Positions 1-11,834 are shown, counted from the stretch's first letter. The stretch: DNA of 64,000 bases from Monoplex corrugatus (GCA_030674185.1 CM060307.1:52343699-52407698); one strand, 5' to 3'. Notes: generated by a model not told the origin, from the sequence alone. Translations and numbers: made by a program.

Positions 1-419
1 CCCTTCCTCATAAAATGGCCTATAAATGTTGCCTGTCTTTTCCTAATCTTCCTTATGAGTGATCTACTTGTGTCTGCCTCCACCAAGACTGTCTCATTTG
101 TTTTCTTTGCTGTCCATGGAACTCTCAACATTCTTCTTAGAAACCACATCTCGGCTGCCTCAATCTTGTTCTGGCTTTGTTTGTTGACTGTCCACGCCTC
201 ACATCCGTACAACAGTATTGGTTCTATATAACATTCAAGAACTCTCTTTCTGATGTTAACTGATAGGCAGTTGTTGGTAAGAATGCCTGTCATCTTCACG
301 AATACTGTTTTGGCTTGGCCGATTCTACCGGCTATTTCTGATGTCCATCTGCCGTCTGATGAAATGATCGTTCCCAGGTATTTGAATTTATCAACCTGTG
401 TCAAGGTTGTGCCATTTGC
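1..419 (-). mobile_element. LINE fragment (family X), RT thumb and C-terminus
   Basis: Nearly identical to 27091-27509, so a second copy of the same minus-strand LINE (called family X here). Read on the minus strand it encodes the region after the reverse transcriptase active site, including the motif RKRVLECYIEPILLYG. It runs off the left edge of the window and stops abruptly near 419, where unrelated DNA starts. Several substitutions separate it from the copy at 27 kb. It is a dead fragment. Confidence 0.8.
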
Positions 420-648
420 AATACATGATATATCACACATACACACACACATCAGAATACAGACATCAATAAACAAGCACAGATGAAGTCAAACAGAAAA
501 TGTTTCATCACACGTACACAAGAAAATTAGGGTCAAAACGTATACGTACCCGAATGATTACACAATGTCACAAAGTTCGGCAACTAGAAGTGGAAGTGCA
601 CATTGGTGGTAAAATACTATGATATCAACGATGGAATACCTGGGTCAA

Positions 649-891
649 CGGGCAAAGTCTTTAAATGTTTTTTGACGTGCGAACAAGTGAGCAGATCTCT
701 CGGATCAGCCTGAAGTGAGTTTCAATTATATGCAGTGATGAAACTGAAAAGTATGGCCTACCTCACCTACCTAGTTAATAACAGGGAAAGCTTGTGGGCG
801 AGACTGTGCTGCTTGGTCCATCAGTCAGTCTCACGGCAGGTCACTCACTGAACGTTTCAACATCGCATGTTTATCTGTGTATGTGTGAGTG

Positions 892-923
<32 letters not shown>

Positions 924-930
924 TGTGTGC

Positions 931-971
<41 letters not shown>

Positions 972-1392
972 TGTGTGTGTGTATGTGCATGTGTGTATGT
1001 TTGTTTGTTTGTATGTGTGTTTTTGTGTGTGTGCATGTGTGTGTACGCGTATGTGTGTGAGAGAGCATGTATGTGTGCGTAAGAGACAGACTAAAGAAAG
1101 AGAGAAAGACAGGAGGAACAGAGAGAGGGGGAGTGAGGAAGAGAGAGAAGGGGAGAGAGAGAAAGGGAGAGAGAGAGAGGGGGGAGACAGAGAGAGAGGG
1201 GGGGGAGAGAGACAGACAGACATAGAGAGAGAGAGAAAAAGAGAGAGGGGGAGAGAGAGAGAGAGAACTAAACAAACAAACAGACAAAAAAAAATCAGAA
1301 AGCTGTTACAAAACGGTACTTTGATGGAACAAAATAAAATCATTTATAACATTATCTACCTCACGAGACAAAAGAAGTACATTAAACAAAGA
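649..1392. repeat. 744-bp tandem duplication, copy 1
   Basis: Starts at CGGGCAAAGTCTTTAAATG and ends at TTAAACAAAGACG; the next base begins an almost identical copy. The unit holds a non-repetitive 230-bp head, a (GTGC)n/(GT)n/(GA)n block, a long purine tract and an A-rich tail. The long open frames here on both strands come from the dinucleotide runs and are not genes. Confidence 0.93.
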
Positions 1393-1635
1393 CGGGCAAA
1401 GTCTTTAAATGTTTTTTGACGTGCGAACAAGTGGGCAGATCTCTCGGATCAGCCTGAAGTGAGTTTCAATTATATGCAGTGATGAAACTGAAAAGTATGG
1501 CCTACCTCACCTACCTAGTTAATAACAGGGAAAGCTTGTGGGCGAGACTGTGCTGCTTGGTCCATCAGTCAGTCTCACGGCAGGTCACTCACTGAACGTT
1601 TCAACATCGCATGTTTATCTGTGTATGTGTGAGTG

Positions 1636-1671
<36 letters not shown>

Positions 1672-1678
1672 TGTGTGC

Positions 1679-1719
<41 letters not shown>

Positions 1720-2142
1720 TGTGTGTGTGTATGTGCATGTGTGTATGTTTGTTTGTTTGTATGTGTGTTTTTGTGTGTGTGCATGTGTGTGTACGCGTAT
1801 GTGTGTGAGAGAGCATGTATGTGTGCGTAAGAGACAGACTAAAGAAAGAGAGAAAGACAGGAGGAACAGAGAGAGGGGGAGTGAGGAAGAGAGAGAAGGG
1901 GAGAGAGAGAAAGGGAGAGAGAGAGAGGGGGAGACAGAGAGAGAGGGGGGGGAGAGAGACAGACAGACATAGAGAGAGAGAGAAAAAGAGAGAGGGGGAG
2001 AGAGAGAGAGAGAACTAAACAAACAAACAGACAAAAAAAAAATCAGAAAGCTGTTACAAAACGGTACTTTGATGGAACAAAATAAAATCATTTATAACAT
2101 TATCTACCTCACGAGACAAAAGAAGTACATTAAACAAAGACG
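1393..2142. repeat. 744-bp tandem duplication, copy 2
   Basis: Second copy of the unit at 649. The unique head differs by only about one base (GTGAGCAG against GTGGGCAG); length changes sit in the GTGC and GGGGA runs. This points to a recent duplication. The join repeats the sequence CGGGCAAAGTC at both starts. Confidence 0.93.
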
Positions 2143-3488
2143 CGGCTCTTTTCTGCTTCGAAAAAAAAACAAAAAAGCAAACAAACTGGCAACAAAAGAC
2201 AAGACAAACGATTACAAAAGGTGTAAAATGACAACAGATTAGATATGACTTCAAATGTTTCCTGTCAGTAGTCCGACAAGTTTGATCAGTAAAGCAGTTT
2301 TACATTATACAAGACTACAGGCAGTCTAAATCAAATCAGTTGTCATTTGAATTATAAACTTGACTGAATTGCCAACTGTTTTTGTGTTATGTGTGAAAAA
2401 CTCGAGTGATCAATGTTTCAAATTTAGAAATGAAAGCGATAAGTTCAGTAGGAATTTGACATTATTTCACTGCACGTTTTCGTCTACAATTTACCCTGTC
2501 CATTTCACCGAAAAGATCCAGTCGCTGATTACACAGACTCACCACACCATGTTATTTACAGGCAAAATATACGACACTGAAAAATAACCCCAACACATTA
2601 CTTGTGCTCTTTGAGCACGTAGTCCTATGACTTTGCACGTTATCACCTCAACGACACGCAGCAAAATGATAAGCGGTCCCATGTCCACATACAGTTTGAC
2701 GTCAAGTAGTGTGTCGAGATGAACTGTTCAGAGATAAAAAGCTAAACGATGATCATTAGAAATGTGCAGCATAGGCCTACACAAATTGACAATGAGCACA
2801 CATGTAATATCACATGTGTACGTTTTCATGTCTTCACCCTCTCTTCAGCTAAAAATACCCATTCTATAATTTAAATATGACTCACAGAATTCATGAATTT
2901 TTGTCCTTCATTTTTGGTAAATCGGACTACGTTGATGTAACGATGATTTTGACTGATGGGAGGATTCAGACTCATAACCGTCCGATCGTTAATCGTTTGC
3001 GCCAACCCTTATGCCAAGTGCCTTATGTAACGACGCCATATACTAAATATATCATCTACTTAGCCGCAAATGTATCATCTACTTAGCCCCTCCCGCTGAC
3101 ATTAATCTCTTACTGTCTTCTTCACGACCAGACCATTTCCACCATCTATGTACTTGGTGTCTTGTTAAAGTCTCATTATATTAAGTTTACTCGACAATAC
3201 AGAAGTATGTTTTAAACAACACCATTACATTCCCACGTCCAAGACAAGGTCATGATTCATCAATACTAGAGGTTTTGGCACGAAGGAATCCGAGACACCG
3301 AAGCAACAAAAGAAAATGAAACTGAGGTCACCAAGAGAAAAGAAGGTGAAGAGTTGCTTACTCTCTCTTGGCATGCTATACACGGATGACATTAAACTTA
3401 GGCAGTTGAATTCAACTCAGAACCAAAGTACATTAAATATCTGTGTTGGCCAGTTTCGGTGCATCTTCAACGGCAAAATTAAGCTCTT
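2143..3488. other. no gene or recognised repeat
   Basis: AT-rich single-copy-looking DNA. Short open frames here (for example 2360-2587 and 2877-3086) have no recognisable domain, no splice context and weak starts. I see nothing to annotate. Confidence 0.6.
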
Positions 3489-3529
3489 AAACAAACAAAC
3501 AAACAAACAAACAAACAAACAAACAAACA
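3489..3529. repeat. (CAAA)n microsatellite
   Basis: About ten uninterrupted ACAA units. Confidence 0.95.
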
Positions 3530-3848
3530 GAAGAATTTCAGCAATGAACTACATAATTATTCGTCATAGATAGAAAAAATGAAACATACACAGTTAATCG
3601 TCATAGAAAGAAAATGAATCGACTGAAGATTGTGAAGCGGTACAAGACTAATTTTTCGCACTTTGATATAGCGTTTGTGTAACAGTGGTCTAGAACTGAA
3701 TCGGACTCATTCGCGACTTACCATTACAAAATTTGATAAAATCCATCCATAGGAAATATAGAAAATTATTTTCCTGGCACATTTCATTTCGTCTCCAGAC
3801 ACGAACAAAAATCCTATACAAACAGACAACTACTACCCAGACAGCCAG

Positions 3849-3850
3849 AA

Positions 3851-3885
<35 letters not shown>

Positions 3886-3908
3886 ACAGACAGACAGACA
3901 GACAGACA

Positions 3909-3948
<40 letters not shown>

Positions 3949-3972
3949 AACACACAAACAAACAAACAAATC
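3849..3972. repeat. compound (CAGC)n-(GACA)n-(CA)n-(CAAA)n microsatellite
   Basis: Four abutting arrays, each one base-step from the next: about seven CAGC, seven GACA, 17 CA and then CAAA units. The open frames with QPAS, TDRQ and GWLA repeats here are produced by the array. Confidence 0.95.
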
Positions 3973-4584
3973 GACACACACAGATGGCCAGACAGAAAAC
4001 ACGTACAGAAATAAACACAAATGGATCACAAAAAAGTCTAAAAAAAAATAAATGCAAAAAGAAAGGCAACATTTACGTGTACTGATATCCAACAGAAACA
4101 ACAATCATCTGATTACCAGAGTGATACAGCCGTGTTTCTTCACATGGGGCAACAGCAGGTCAAACGGGTCTATGCATGTTATAGCTCAGGCAGGTCAGTG
4201 TACTGATACTGATTATCAGTCAGCTGACTGAATTATCAAACCACTTTGTATTGAAACCAAACCAAACGACAGTAATTGTTCCCAAGAAAATTATCCCCTT
4301 ACGCCCCTCCACCAACCCCTTCACTTAAGTTCAACCCCTTTGGAAAGATAAAGGCAAGATATGTGGAGGAGAACGTTCTAAGAGCGGTGCGGCAGCAAGT
4401 ATTGTAACAGTTTATGCGGTTTTTCTACTATTGAGAAACGTGTTGCGTTAGGTATTTTGAAGATAACCCGTAGATCTAAGTGTCTGAGAGTTATCTATCG
4501 CTGGATGTACGTGTTTTCTATGGGACAAGACTGTTTTGTTTTCAAGTGCATGTGCACCACTGATTATTGTGCAGTCTTTCCTTA
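3973..4584. other. no gene recognised
   Basis: Mixed-composition DNA without coding signal or clear repeat; a short A-rich stretch near 4020-4060 is the only bias seen. Confidence 0.55.
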
Positions 4585-4705
4585 GTCACATACACACACA
4601 CGCGCGTGCGCGTGCGTGCGCGCGCGCGCACGCACACCCAACCACCCACGCACAGACACAGACATACTCACACACACACACGCGCGCGCGCACGCACACA
4701 CACAC
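4585..4705. repeat. alternating purine-pyrimidine (CA)n/(CG)n tract
   Basis: Two blocks, 4589-4640 and 4671-4705, alternate purine and pyrimidine and are rich in CG steps (for example GCGCGTGCGCGTGCGTGCGC). Such DNA readily takes the Z form. Confidence 0.9.
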
Positions 4706-5820
4706 CGTTCATCCATTCTTATCTAAATATGTGTAGCTGTGACTATAACCCAAAAAGGACAACAATCTGTCTTTAAAAAAAAAAAAGCCACAAATCATTG
4801 TTGATATGTTTTAAGCATAACCGTAAACAATCATAAATATTTTGTGTAGGAATGGAGGTAGTTGCTTCTGCAATGCCGGTTGTATGAAACATCTGGGAAA
4901 ACTGATAACGGTGCCAGCCTCGACGCGCTTGGGTGGTATCTCTAGAGTTTGAGCTTGGGTGGAATTGTCATGATATTGGCCGGCCGAAGGTATGCTGTTA
5001 GGTAGATAAGTCAGTTTTCTACACTGCTACCTATTCCTCGACTGACCAAAAGAAGAAATAAGGAACTGTTCTATGAAATGATTAGTATTTACTTACCGCC
5101 TGTTACGGCACACAGACTAGGAAAGAAGAGTCTCCATTATTGTCTGTTCTGGGCCAACTGTGTGCAATTCTAGGTGTTTAAGGATCTCGAGGTCTTCTAT
5201 TGTTCATGGCCAGGTGATCTTGAATCATCTCCTAGTGTCCAGTGGTACCATGCAATATCAAGCAAATGTTTACATGGTCATTTGCATCAACTGTGCAGAA
5301 CAGTGAGATATGACAGCAGCGAGACTTAGAGGAGCAGGTGGACAAAAACAAATGGGACAACTCGTAAATGTAAAATTTAGGCACTAATATTTCATCTGAT
5401 GATGCTTGATTTACAAGCCTATCCAAATCAAAAACAAGGCGGTCTGTCCATAACATATGCACTGAATTGCATTACGTGATCATCGGTGAAGAGGTAACCA
5501 TGTTGTCATTCTGTGCGAGGGGAAGTTATCCAGAAGCATATTTCATGAAAATGTTATATAGTTATGTCCCTTAGACTCTGGCTGGTTCTCGTGGCATGTG
5601 ATTTCTTTCTTTCATTTTTTTCTTCTTTCTTTCTTCTTCTTTTCTAAATAAGCGCAACAGCCGTAAAAACATGTTGGGAAAAAAAAAATCGATAATCGCT
5701 AGAGTAAATTATCACAGAGAATAACATAACTACACAGATAAGGAAACGAATGCTTTTAAATTCGGAAAAGTGTGTTTGTGCGTGCGTCACGGTGTCTGTC
5801 TGTCGTGTATGTGTATGCAC
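4706..5820. other. no gene recognised
   Basis: Non-repetitive DNA with a poly-A run near 4775 and a TTTC-rich stretch near 5605-5645. Open frames such as 5232-5462 (minus) show no domain. Nothing supportable. Confidence 0.55.
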
Positions 5821-5854
5821 CCGAGCACACGCGCGTGTGTGTATTTGGTTGTGT

Positions 5855-5961
5855 GTGGTGTATGTATGTATGTATGTATGTATATATATATAAATGTGTG
5901 TGTGTGTGTGTGTGTGTGAGTGAGTGAGGAGAGGTGGAGAGAGAGAGAGAGAGAGAGAGTT
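5855..5961. repeat. (GTAT)n-(GT)n-(GA)n microsatellite
   Basis: GTAT units, a TATATATA stretch, about 13 GT units and then GAGT and (GA)n. It abuts the segment starting TTCAGATTTCAGAACACTTTATT. Confidence 0.9.
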
Positions 5962-6240
5962 CAGATTTCAGAACACTTTATTACTTAAGGATAGAAGCAC
6001 TGGGTCCATTGGACCTTTCTTACAGCTAATCCTTGCCACTCTACACACGAACAATAAGCACAAAAAGAGCAAAGAAAAAATAAACATAAACTGTGAAACA
6101 CTTTACAACATAATTTGTAATAAAATATTGATTTCACATATGTACCAATGGATCATGTGCTTTATTAAAGCACGAGCGACAAAGAACACAAACCAAAATA
6201 AATGCATGTCAACCCATAACAATAACAACAAGAATAAGGA
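5962..6240 (-). mobile_element. probable retroelement 3' end (unclassified)
   Basis: On the minus strand this reads A-rich sequence, then an AATAAA signal about 20 bases before a (TC)n tail (the GA run at 5938-5960). A similar arrangement ends the LINE segment at 9869. No coding domain is visible, so the class is unknown. Confidence 0.3.
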
Positions 6241-6251
6241 AGCATTAAGTA

Positions 6252-6314
6252 CGAGAGAGAGAGAGAGAGAGAAGAAGGAGGGAGGGAGAGGAAGGGGGAA
6301 GAGAGGGGAGAGAG

Positions 6315-6366
<52 letters not shown>
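6252..6366. repeat. (GA)n microsatellite with GGGA interruptions
   Basis: Purine-only tract of about 115 bases; 6320-6365 is pure GA. Confidence 0.95.
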
Positions 6367-6368
<2 letters not shown>

Positions 6369-6665
6369 GATAGCAACATATCACTTGTGATGACACGTAC
6401 AAATTTATCAAAATTAAGAAGGCGATGTAATAATAATTTTGATGGCATCCCGAAGATTCTTATTCGTTTCAATAATAAAGCCATAAACTCCTGGAAATAT
6501 GAGTCGAGTAAAAAAATTCTCTGGAAGCAACAATGAATAAAAATACGCATGACTTTATCTGCAACATCAACAATGGCATAATAACGTATACAGGATCTAT
6601 CAGTTCAACAAAGGGTTCCCTCACCCATCCTCTCTTCCCCACTCTCATCTTATTTGGTGTTCAGA

Positions 6666-6750
6666 GAGAGAGGGGGGGGGGGGAGAGAGAAGAAGGGAGG
6701 GAGAGAGAGAGAGGGAGAGAGAGAGAGGGAGAGAGAGAGAGAGAGAGAGC
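6666..6750. repeat. (GA)n microsatellite
   Basis: Purine-only tract with a run of nine or more G near 6672. Confidence 0.95.
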
Positions 6751-7165
6751 GTCGTTGTGTCTAGATACAGGCAGAGCGGATCATCACAGAAAGTGCATTG
6801 TAGAAACAGCGTATATGCTGACGGCAGTCTCCTCGATAGTGGAAACTGTAAGACTGAGGCATACTGTTTTAATTGCAGTTTCAGTTTTCAAAATAACGTT
6901 TCCGTGCTCGGAATAAATTCTATATGCACTGATGCCATTAATGCCATGTGATAGAGAAGATTCAAAATGAATATGGCCTTGGTCGTACACCTGCACAAAT
7001 ATGAGGCATACGAGTTGTTGGTGACTTTAACTTCAACTGGGTTATCGGCAACCCCCCCACTGAGCCCCATGCTCAACCTTTTGCTGGTTTTGAGAAAATA
7101 CAAAACGGAAAGAAAAAATGATGCATGTTTTGCCTGCCATCCCCATTTCCTTCAATGTAGATGAT
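6751..7165. other. no gene recognised
   Basis: Overlapping short open frames on both strands (6757-7164) show no known domain, and none has a convincing start or splice context. Confidence 0.5.
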
Positions 7166-7169
7166 TCTA

Positions 7170-7358
7170 GTCATTAAGGTTTTTTTCTACTCCTTCACCC
7201 TATCCAACAGCTGCAAAAACTTAGCCCATTCAGTTTTTTTTATCCTATCCACCGCTAAGGAAGAAAAAAGGGGACAGGATGAGGGTTAAGTTTTTGTTTC
7301 GCTTATTATGGCTGATAATGTACAAGCTCGTGACAGGGTTGGGGAATCAAAGGGTTAA
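7170..7358. mobile_element. decayed MITE of the TTAA family
   Basis: The right end reads GGGGAATCAAAGGG followed by TTAA (7355-7358), the same terminus as the complete element at 35612-35899. Inner parts (CCCTATCCA, CTATCCACCGC, ACAGGATGAGGGTTAAG) match its inverted arms in diverged form. The left terminus is not clear. Confidence 0.5.
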
Positions 7359-7877
7359 GACAAGGATTAAAATTAATCCTCTCCCTACTCTGTCAACTCA
7401 TGTAGAGTCTGAGTCCAACTTTATATCATTTTTTTGTTGTTGTTTGATGTGAAATATCATTTTTTCGTAGAATGTTGTTTTATTCAAGTTGGTTAATGTG
7501 AATGTATCACAGGGAAGGACAGAGAGATGTCTTCACTTACTCACAGAGACACGCAAACACGAGTATTTGTAGTATCGCTATTTTTGCCACAAAGGGTGTA
7601 TATACCTGTTATCTTTATTTTGTACAATAAGGTCTGTTGGAAATGATATCGATTAAAGCTGCCTCGTGTTTGTTCAAACCAAACCAAACCCAACCCGACC
7701 CAACCCAACGAAACCAAACTAACCAAACCTCACAAATCAAAACACATCAAAACAAAAAGAAACAAAAAAGTTGAAAAACACACACGCACGCGCGCTCGCA
7801 CAGACATACACACGCACACATTCACAAAAGTGAAAAAATAAACGTTTTCCAATAACCGTAAAGACATAGGGTTGTGA

Positions 7878-8115
7878 CGTGGTAGACACTTCAACTTTTT
7901 CTTTGGGCCAGCATTATGAGGGCAGTGTTTATTTTCTCCATCGTAAATTTAGCTTCACCAACGCCGAAGAGGGTCGGGTACCCATGTACAGTGGGTGGTC
8001 AGGAGGCAATACGCACAAAATTTCTCAGGCCAGAATTGAACCCGTGCAAACCTGTACAGCGGGTATGCTTCTTCTACACCACCCAGACATACAAGGAAAG
8101 AAAGAAAGACTAAAA
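7878..8115 (-). mobile_element. SINE-like dispersed repeat, family S1
   Basis: Shares GGCCAGCATTATGAGGG and following segments with copies at 32015, 35530, 40614 and 54142. The right end reads CAGAATTGAACCC, whose reverse complement GGGTTCAATTCTG resembles a polymerase III B box. I infer a tRNA-headed SINE lying on the minus strand with its head near 8100. A run of about 19 G follows at 8130. Confidence 0.55.
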
Positions 8116-8520
8116 CGGGTTAGGGCGGTGGGGGGGGGGGGGGGGGGGCAGAAACAAAGAAAAAGGTGACAAAATAAACCCCCGATAGAGAGCACGAGCT
8201 GATATCTTTTTTTTTTTTTTTTTCACTATGATCCCAAGCCAAAGCTCAGCCAGGCCTGTGGGAGTGAAAGCGCTAATGTTGTCTTTGCCAATGTCTCCTC
8301 TGTTCCCTCAGCTGATCCTGGAGTTCCACTGTTACCGGGCAGATCTGGCATCTGATGGCTTGAGAGTCTGTGTACTGAATTCGAGCTTGTAAAACATACA
8401 GAAAACGAGTTGAAAAGCGTTCTTCCAGAAGAAAAAAAAAATCATTGCTAGTAGTCTTCGTTTTTGTTGTTGTTGTTGTTGTTTTTTAGTTGTTGTTGCT
8501 TTCTTAGTTTTGGTTTTGTT

Positions 8521-8625
8521 TGTTGTTTGTTTGTTTGTTTGGTTGGTTGGTTGGTTGGTTGGTTGGTTGGTTGGTTGGTTGGTTGGTTGGTTGGTTGGTT
8601 GGTTGGTTGGTTGGTTGGTTGGTTA
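8521..8625. repeat. (GGTT)n microsatellite
   Basis: About 23 GGTT units after a TTTG/TTGT-rich lead. It creates the GWLV-repeat open frame at 8464-8700. Confidence 0.95.
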
Positions 8626-9290
8626 GGTGTTCGTTGCTGTTGTTTTCTTTTCTTTTTTCTCTACAGTTTTTGCCTTAATTCTAATGATCACATTAAATGA
8701 AAACAGACATTCAGTTCAAGATCAGTTATAAACTTGATCATTATAGTTGTTTGTGATACAATACACCGAAACAGAAATTCCCTCAGCCAAAGAAATGTCA
8801 AGCACTGTATACGCACCGCATCTTTAACATCACTTGCGAGCCGCATATCTCCGTACCACAGTTTTAGCTGTTATAGTTGATACAATAGAGCCGTTGTACT
8901 TGGCAGCCTTTGTTTCATATTATGGGGTTACTTTGTCATAAACTGTCACAGCGTGTGGATCACTCAACAGAATGAGTAATTCCTGAAAACATTATATTAT
9001 TTTTTAACAAAAAGAAAGTAGGAAAGGACAGATTACGAGTTCTAGTCAGACTGCCGGGAGCCAACACGTTGTGCTGAATGCGAGAAATTGCCGATTCCGG
9101 GTAATAGACAATTGTTTTGTTGATTGTATGGAACAGACAAAAGCTTGTCTAATTCAAAAGCTATCACAAAACAAATTCCCGCTGGAAAATGGCTTCTACA
9201 AAGAGTTAATGGATACGAAAATCTGTCCATTATTCATTTATCATTAAAAATGTGTTAGAGCATATCACCTTATAACCCGTTTTCTAATGT
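8626..9290. other. no gene recognised
   Basis: Ordinary AT-rich DNA; nothing found beyond short unremarkable open frames. Confidence 0.55.
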
Positions 9291-9296
9291 GCAAAA

Positions 9297-9297
9297 T

Positions 9298-9345
<48 letters not shown>

Positions 9346-9608
9346 GACAGAGAGAGGAAGAAACAGAGAGAGACAGAGAGGGAGAGAGAGAGAAGGAGAG
9401 AGAGAGAGAGAGAGAGGGAGAAGGAGAGAGAGAGAGAATATGACAATTTGAGAGAGACAGACAGGCAGACAGACAAACAGACAGACAGACACAGGGGAGA
9501 GAGAGAGAGAGACAGATAGAGACAAAGAGAAGAGAGAGAGAGGCAGAGAGAGACAGAGAAAGAAAGACAGAGAGAGAGAGAGAATATGACAATTTGAGCG
9601 AGAGAGCT

Positions 9609-9645
<37 letters not shown>

Positions 9646-9768
9646 CAGGGGAGAGAGAGAAAGAGAGACAGAGTGAGAGAGAGAGAGACAGAGAGAGAGA
9701 GAATATGACAATTTGAGCGAGAGAGCTAGAGAGAGACAGATAGATAGATAGAGAGAGAGAGACAGAGT

Positions 9769-9800
<32 letters not shown>

Positions 9801-9868
9801 CAGGGGAGAGAGAGAGAGAGGGAGAGAGAGAGAGAAAGAGAGACAGAGACAGAGAGAGACAGAGTGAC
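9297..9868. repeat. 570-bp purine-rich (GA)n/(GACA)n array
   Basis: GA and GACA units make up nearly the whole stretch. A 15-base island GAATATGACAATTTG recurs at 9437, 9582 and 9701, the last two followed by AGCGAGAGAGCTAGAG, so larger blocks were duplicated inside the array (spacings 145 and 119). Confidence 0.92.
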
Positions 9869-10038
9869 AGAACTCAGAACTCAGAAAATGTTTATTGTAC
9901 ATCGGCCTTAGGCCACAATACATGCATGGGGAAGGGGAGGGGAGGAGATCAGGTTTTCTTATACATTCATACCAGGTAGAAAGAAACTCTAGAGCTAGAC
10001 AACAGAAGGTCTTCAGAGAAGTAACCCCCTTTAGACAA

Positions 10039-10211
10039 GTGTTTCGGCCCTGAACTCCTTACACTCTCGGGGGCCGGGCCACATCCAGGTCATGACTCCT
10101 GGATGCCCTTCTGCTGTTGTCTATGTGTTTCGGCCCTGAACTCCTTACACTCTCGGGGGGCCGGGCCACATCCAGGTCATGACTCCTGGATGCCCTTCTG
10201 CTGTTGTCTAT
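10039..10211. repeat. two-copy tandem repeat, 86-bp unit
   Basis: The unit from GTGTTTCGGCCCTGAACTCC to TTGTCTAT occurs at 10039-10124 and 10125-10211 with one extra G in the second. It lies in the 3' part of the LINE fragment. Confidence 0.95.
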
Positions 10212-10288
10212 TTTTTTCCCACGCCGGGGAGCGAACCTGCGCTTCAGAACTGCGGTACGCGGTTTTACCAATGTGCTGACGGGGCACA
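10208..10288 (-). mobile_element. tRNA-like segment, possible SINE head
   Basis: On the minus strand, GTCAGCACATTGG resembles an A box and CAGGTTCGCTCCCC a B box, 40 or so bases apart. It overlaps the open frame of the LINE fragment, so the match may be accidental. Confidence 0.3.
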
Positions 10289-10310
10289 CATCATCTGTAG
10301 GGGATTTAAT

Positions 10311-10545
10311 CCTTATGAAGTTCATTTTTGGTTCCTCCTTGCCCAGATCCAGCTTGAGCTCCTTTCTGCTGCCTCTGCCATCGCTTTAAGGGCTCTAGTC
10401 CTCTTCTTCCCAGAAATGGCGAGTTGTTTCATGAGATCATAAGCGGAGGTGCCCACAGACCCTCTTGCCCCGACCTCTATGGCGAAGATTTTGACCCGCA
10501 GACCTGCTTTCTTCAAGGTGCTGGCAAGACCGGCGTACTATCAAA
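10311..10545 (-). pseudogene. LINE reverse transcriptase C-terminal fragment
   Basis: Minus-strand frame with IFAIEVGARGSVGTSAYDL, then QLAISGKKRTRALKAMAEAA and SSSWIWARRN. This arrangement (EVGARG, S-G-KR-ALK, SS-WIW) is known to me from the C-terminal end of many invertebrate non-LTR reverse transcriptases. Two in-frame stops lie just upstream (near 10545) and no catalytic domain is left, so it is dead. The clade cannot be decided from this end alone. Confidence 0.65.
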
Positions 10546-10845
10546 CTGCAGTGAGCTCTGCCAGATTGTCCCCTTCTATCGTTTACCGTCACATAAGCTG
10601 GGATACATTCATCTTTGCATTTACAGTAGTCCTTTCATTTGTATTCTAGTCCATATTCCTTAACTGGCCAGCTAAGAATATTTGTCATTAACCGCATCTA
10701 TATCATTCATCCAACTGTCAATTTTACAATAACTGGCTATCAGACAAACTGTTCAATTAGTGCACAGATCTGACGTTTTTTGTACCCTTCAGTGATCATA
10801 CAGTTAATCAATACATTCAACCACAGCTACTTGACATAAACAATC

Positions 10846-11560
10846 AATCCATCAATCGATCAACCAACCAACCAATCAATCAATCAGTCAACCAATCAAT
10901 TAACCAATCAATCAACTGATTTACCAATTGATCAATCAAATAATCCGCCATTCAGCCCGTGAATCAACTGACAAATCAACTTTCAATTGACTGGGTCAGA
11001 TGCATCATCCAACCGTACAATCGATATCACTTCAGTAACAATCACTTCACGTAATCACTCACTCACTCAATCAATCAATCAATCGGTCAATCATTTGACC
11101 AGTTAATCAGTCACCCGTGACTTAATCGACCAGATAACCTAGAATTTAACCGAGTTCGATATATCAATTTGCAATCGTTACTTCAAATAACGCGAATCAA
11201 TCATCCATACATTCAATAATTCAATCACTGATTGATCAATAGCTAAAAACCATCAATCTATAAATCGATCAGTCGGTGAGCCACCCATCAATTAACAAAT
11301 TAGATAATCATTCCGTTGTTAGCTAATCATGCGTTCAGTTTATCAATTTATTCATCAGTATATCTAAACCAATCAATGGAATTAATGTACAATGAAATGA
11401 ACCAAGAAATATATGACATAAGAGCAATTCGACCCCAAAACAGTCGGTTAATTGGCAAAAACAGACATTCATAATGCCAATCAATTAATCAGACTAATCG
11501 CAGATCAGTCACTCATTTACCAAAACAAATGACATTGAGACAATACCAAATGATCATTCA
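10846..11560. repeat. degenerate (CAAT)n array
   Basis: About 700 bases dominated by CAATCAAT, CAACCAAC, CAGTCAAC and related words, for example ATCAATCAATCAGTCAACCA. It looks like a very old tetranucleotide array decayed by point mutation. No gene found. Confidence 0.75.
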
Positions 11561-11639
11561 ATGCATATTTAGCATTTCGTGCACCTTTTAATTCAGAGAT
11601 AACTCAATCTTCGGCGGTCAGCAATGGTTCAGGCCATAG

Positions 11640-11834
11640 ACTGAATTGAAGGTTATGTATATACGCACATACACACACACATATAAACATCTATCTACAC
11701 GCACACATACATAATCACTCATACACATAGATATGTACATATGTATCCACACAAATACATAATGTAGATACTATCACCTATGTATGCACAAAAGTACACC
11801 AACGTCAACGTGAATACACAGGCACATATGCACA
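11640..11834. repeat. CA/TA-rich low-complexity stretch
   Basis: Interrupted CACA, CATA and ACGCACA words; no open frame worth noting. Confidence 0.6.

Larger units (their letters stand above)
9869..10640 (-). mobile_element. LINE 3' portion (unclassified clade)
   Basis: Minus-strand retroelement tail. From 10640 down: a broken C-terminal protein segment, a 3' region holding an 86-bp tandem duplication, then an AATAAA-type signal (reverse complement of TTTATT at 9891) about 15 bases before the (TC)n tail formed by the purine array. 5'-truncated. Confidence 0.6.

Noticed and set aside
831..2091. Long overlapping open frames rich in Leu-Ser-Pro, Cys-Val or His-Thr on both strands
   Set aside because: They are translations of the (GT)n, (GA)n and GTGC blocks of the tandem duplication. 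The same holds for similar frames at 9265-9979, 20530-21287, 22370-22823, 25071-25370, 29306-29699, 37014-37348, 47412-47893 and 61567-61910.
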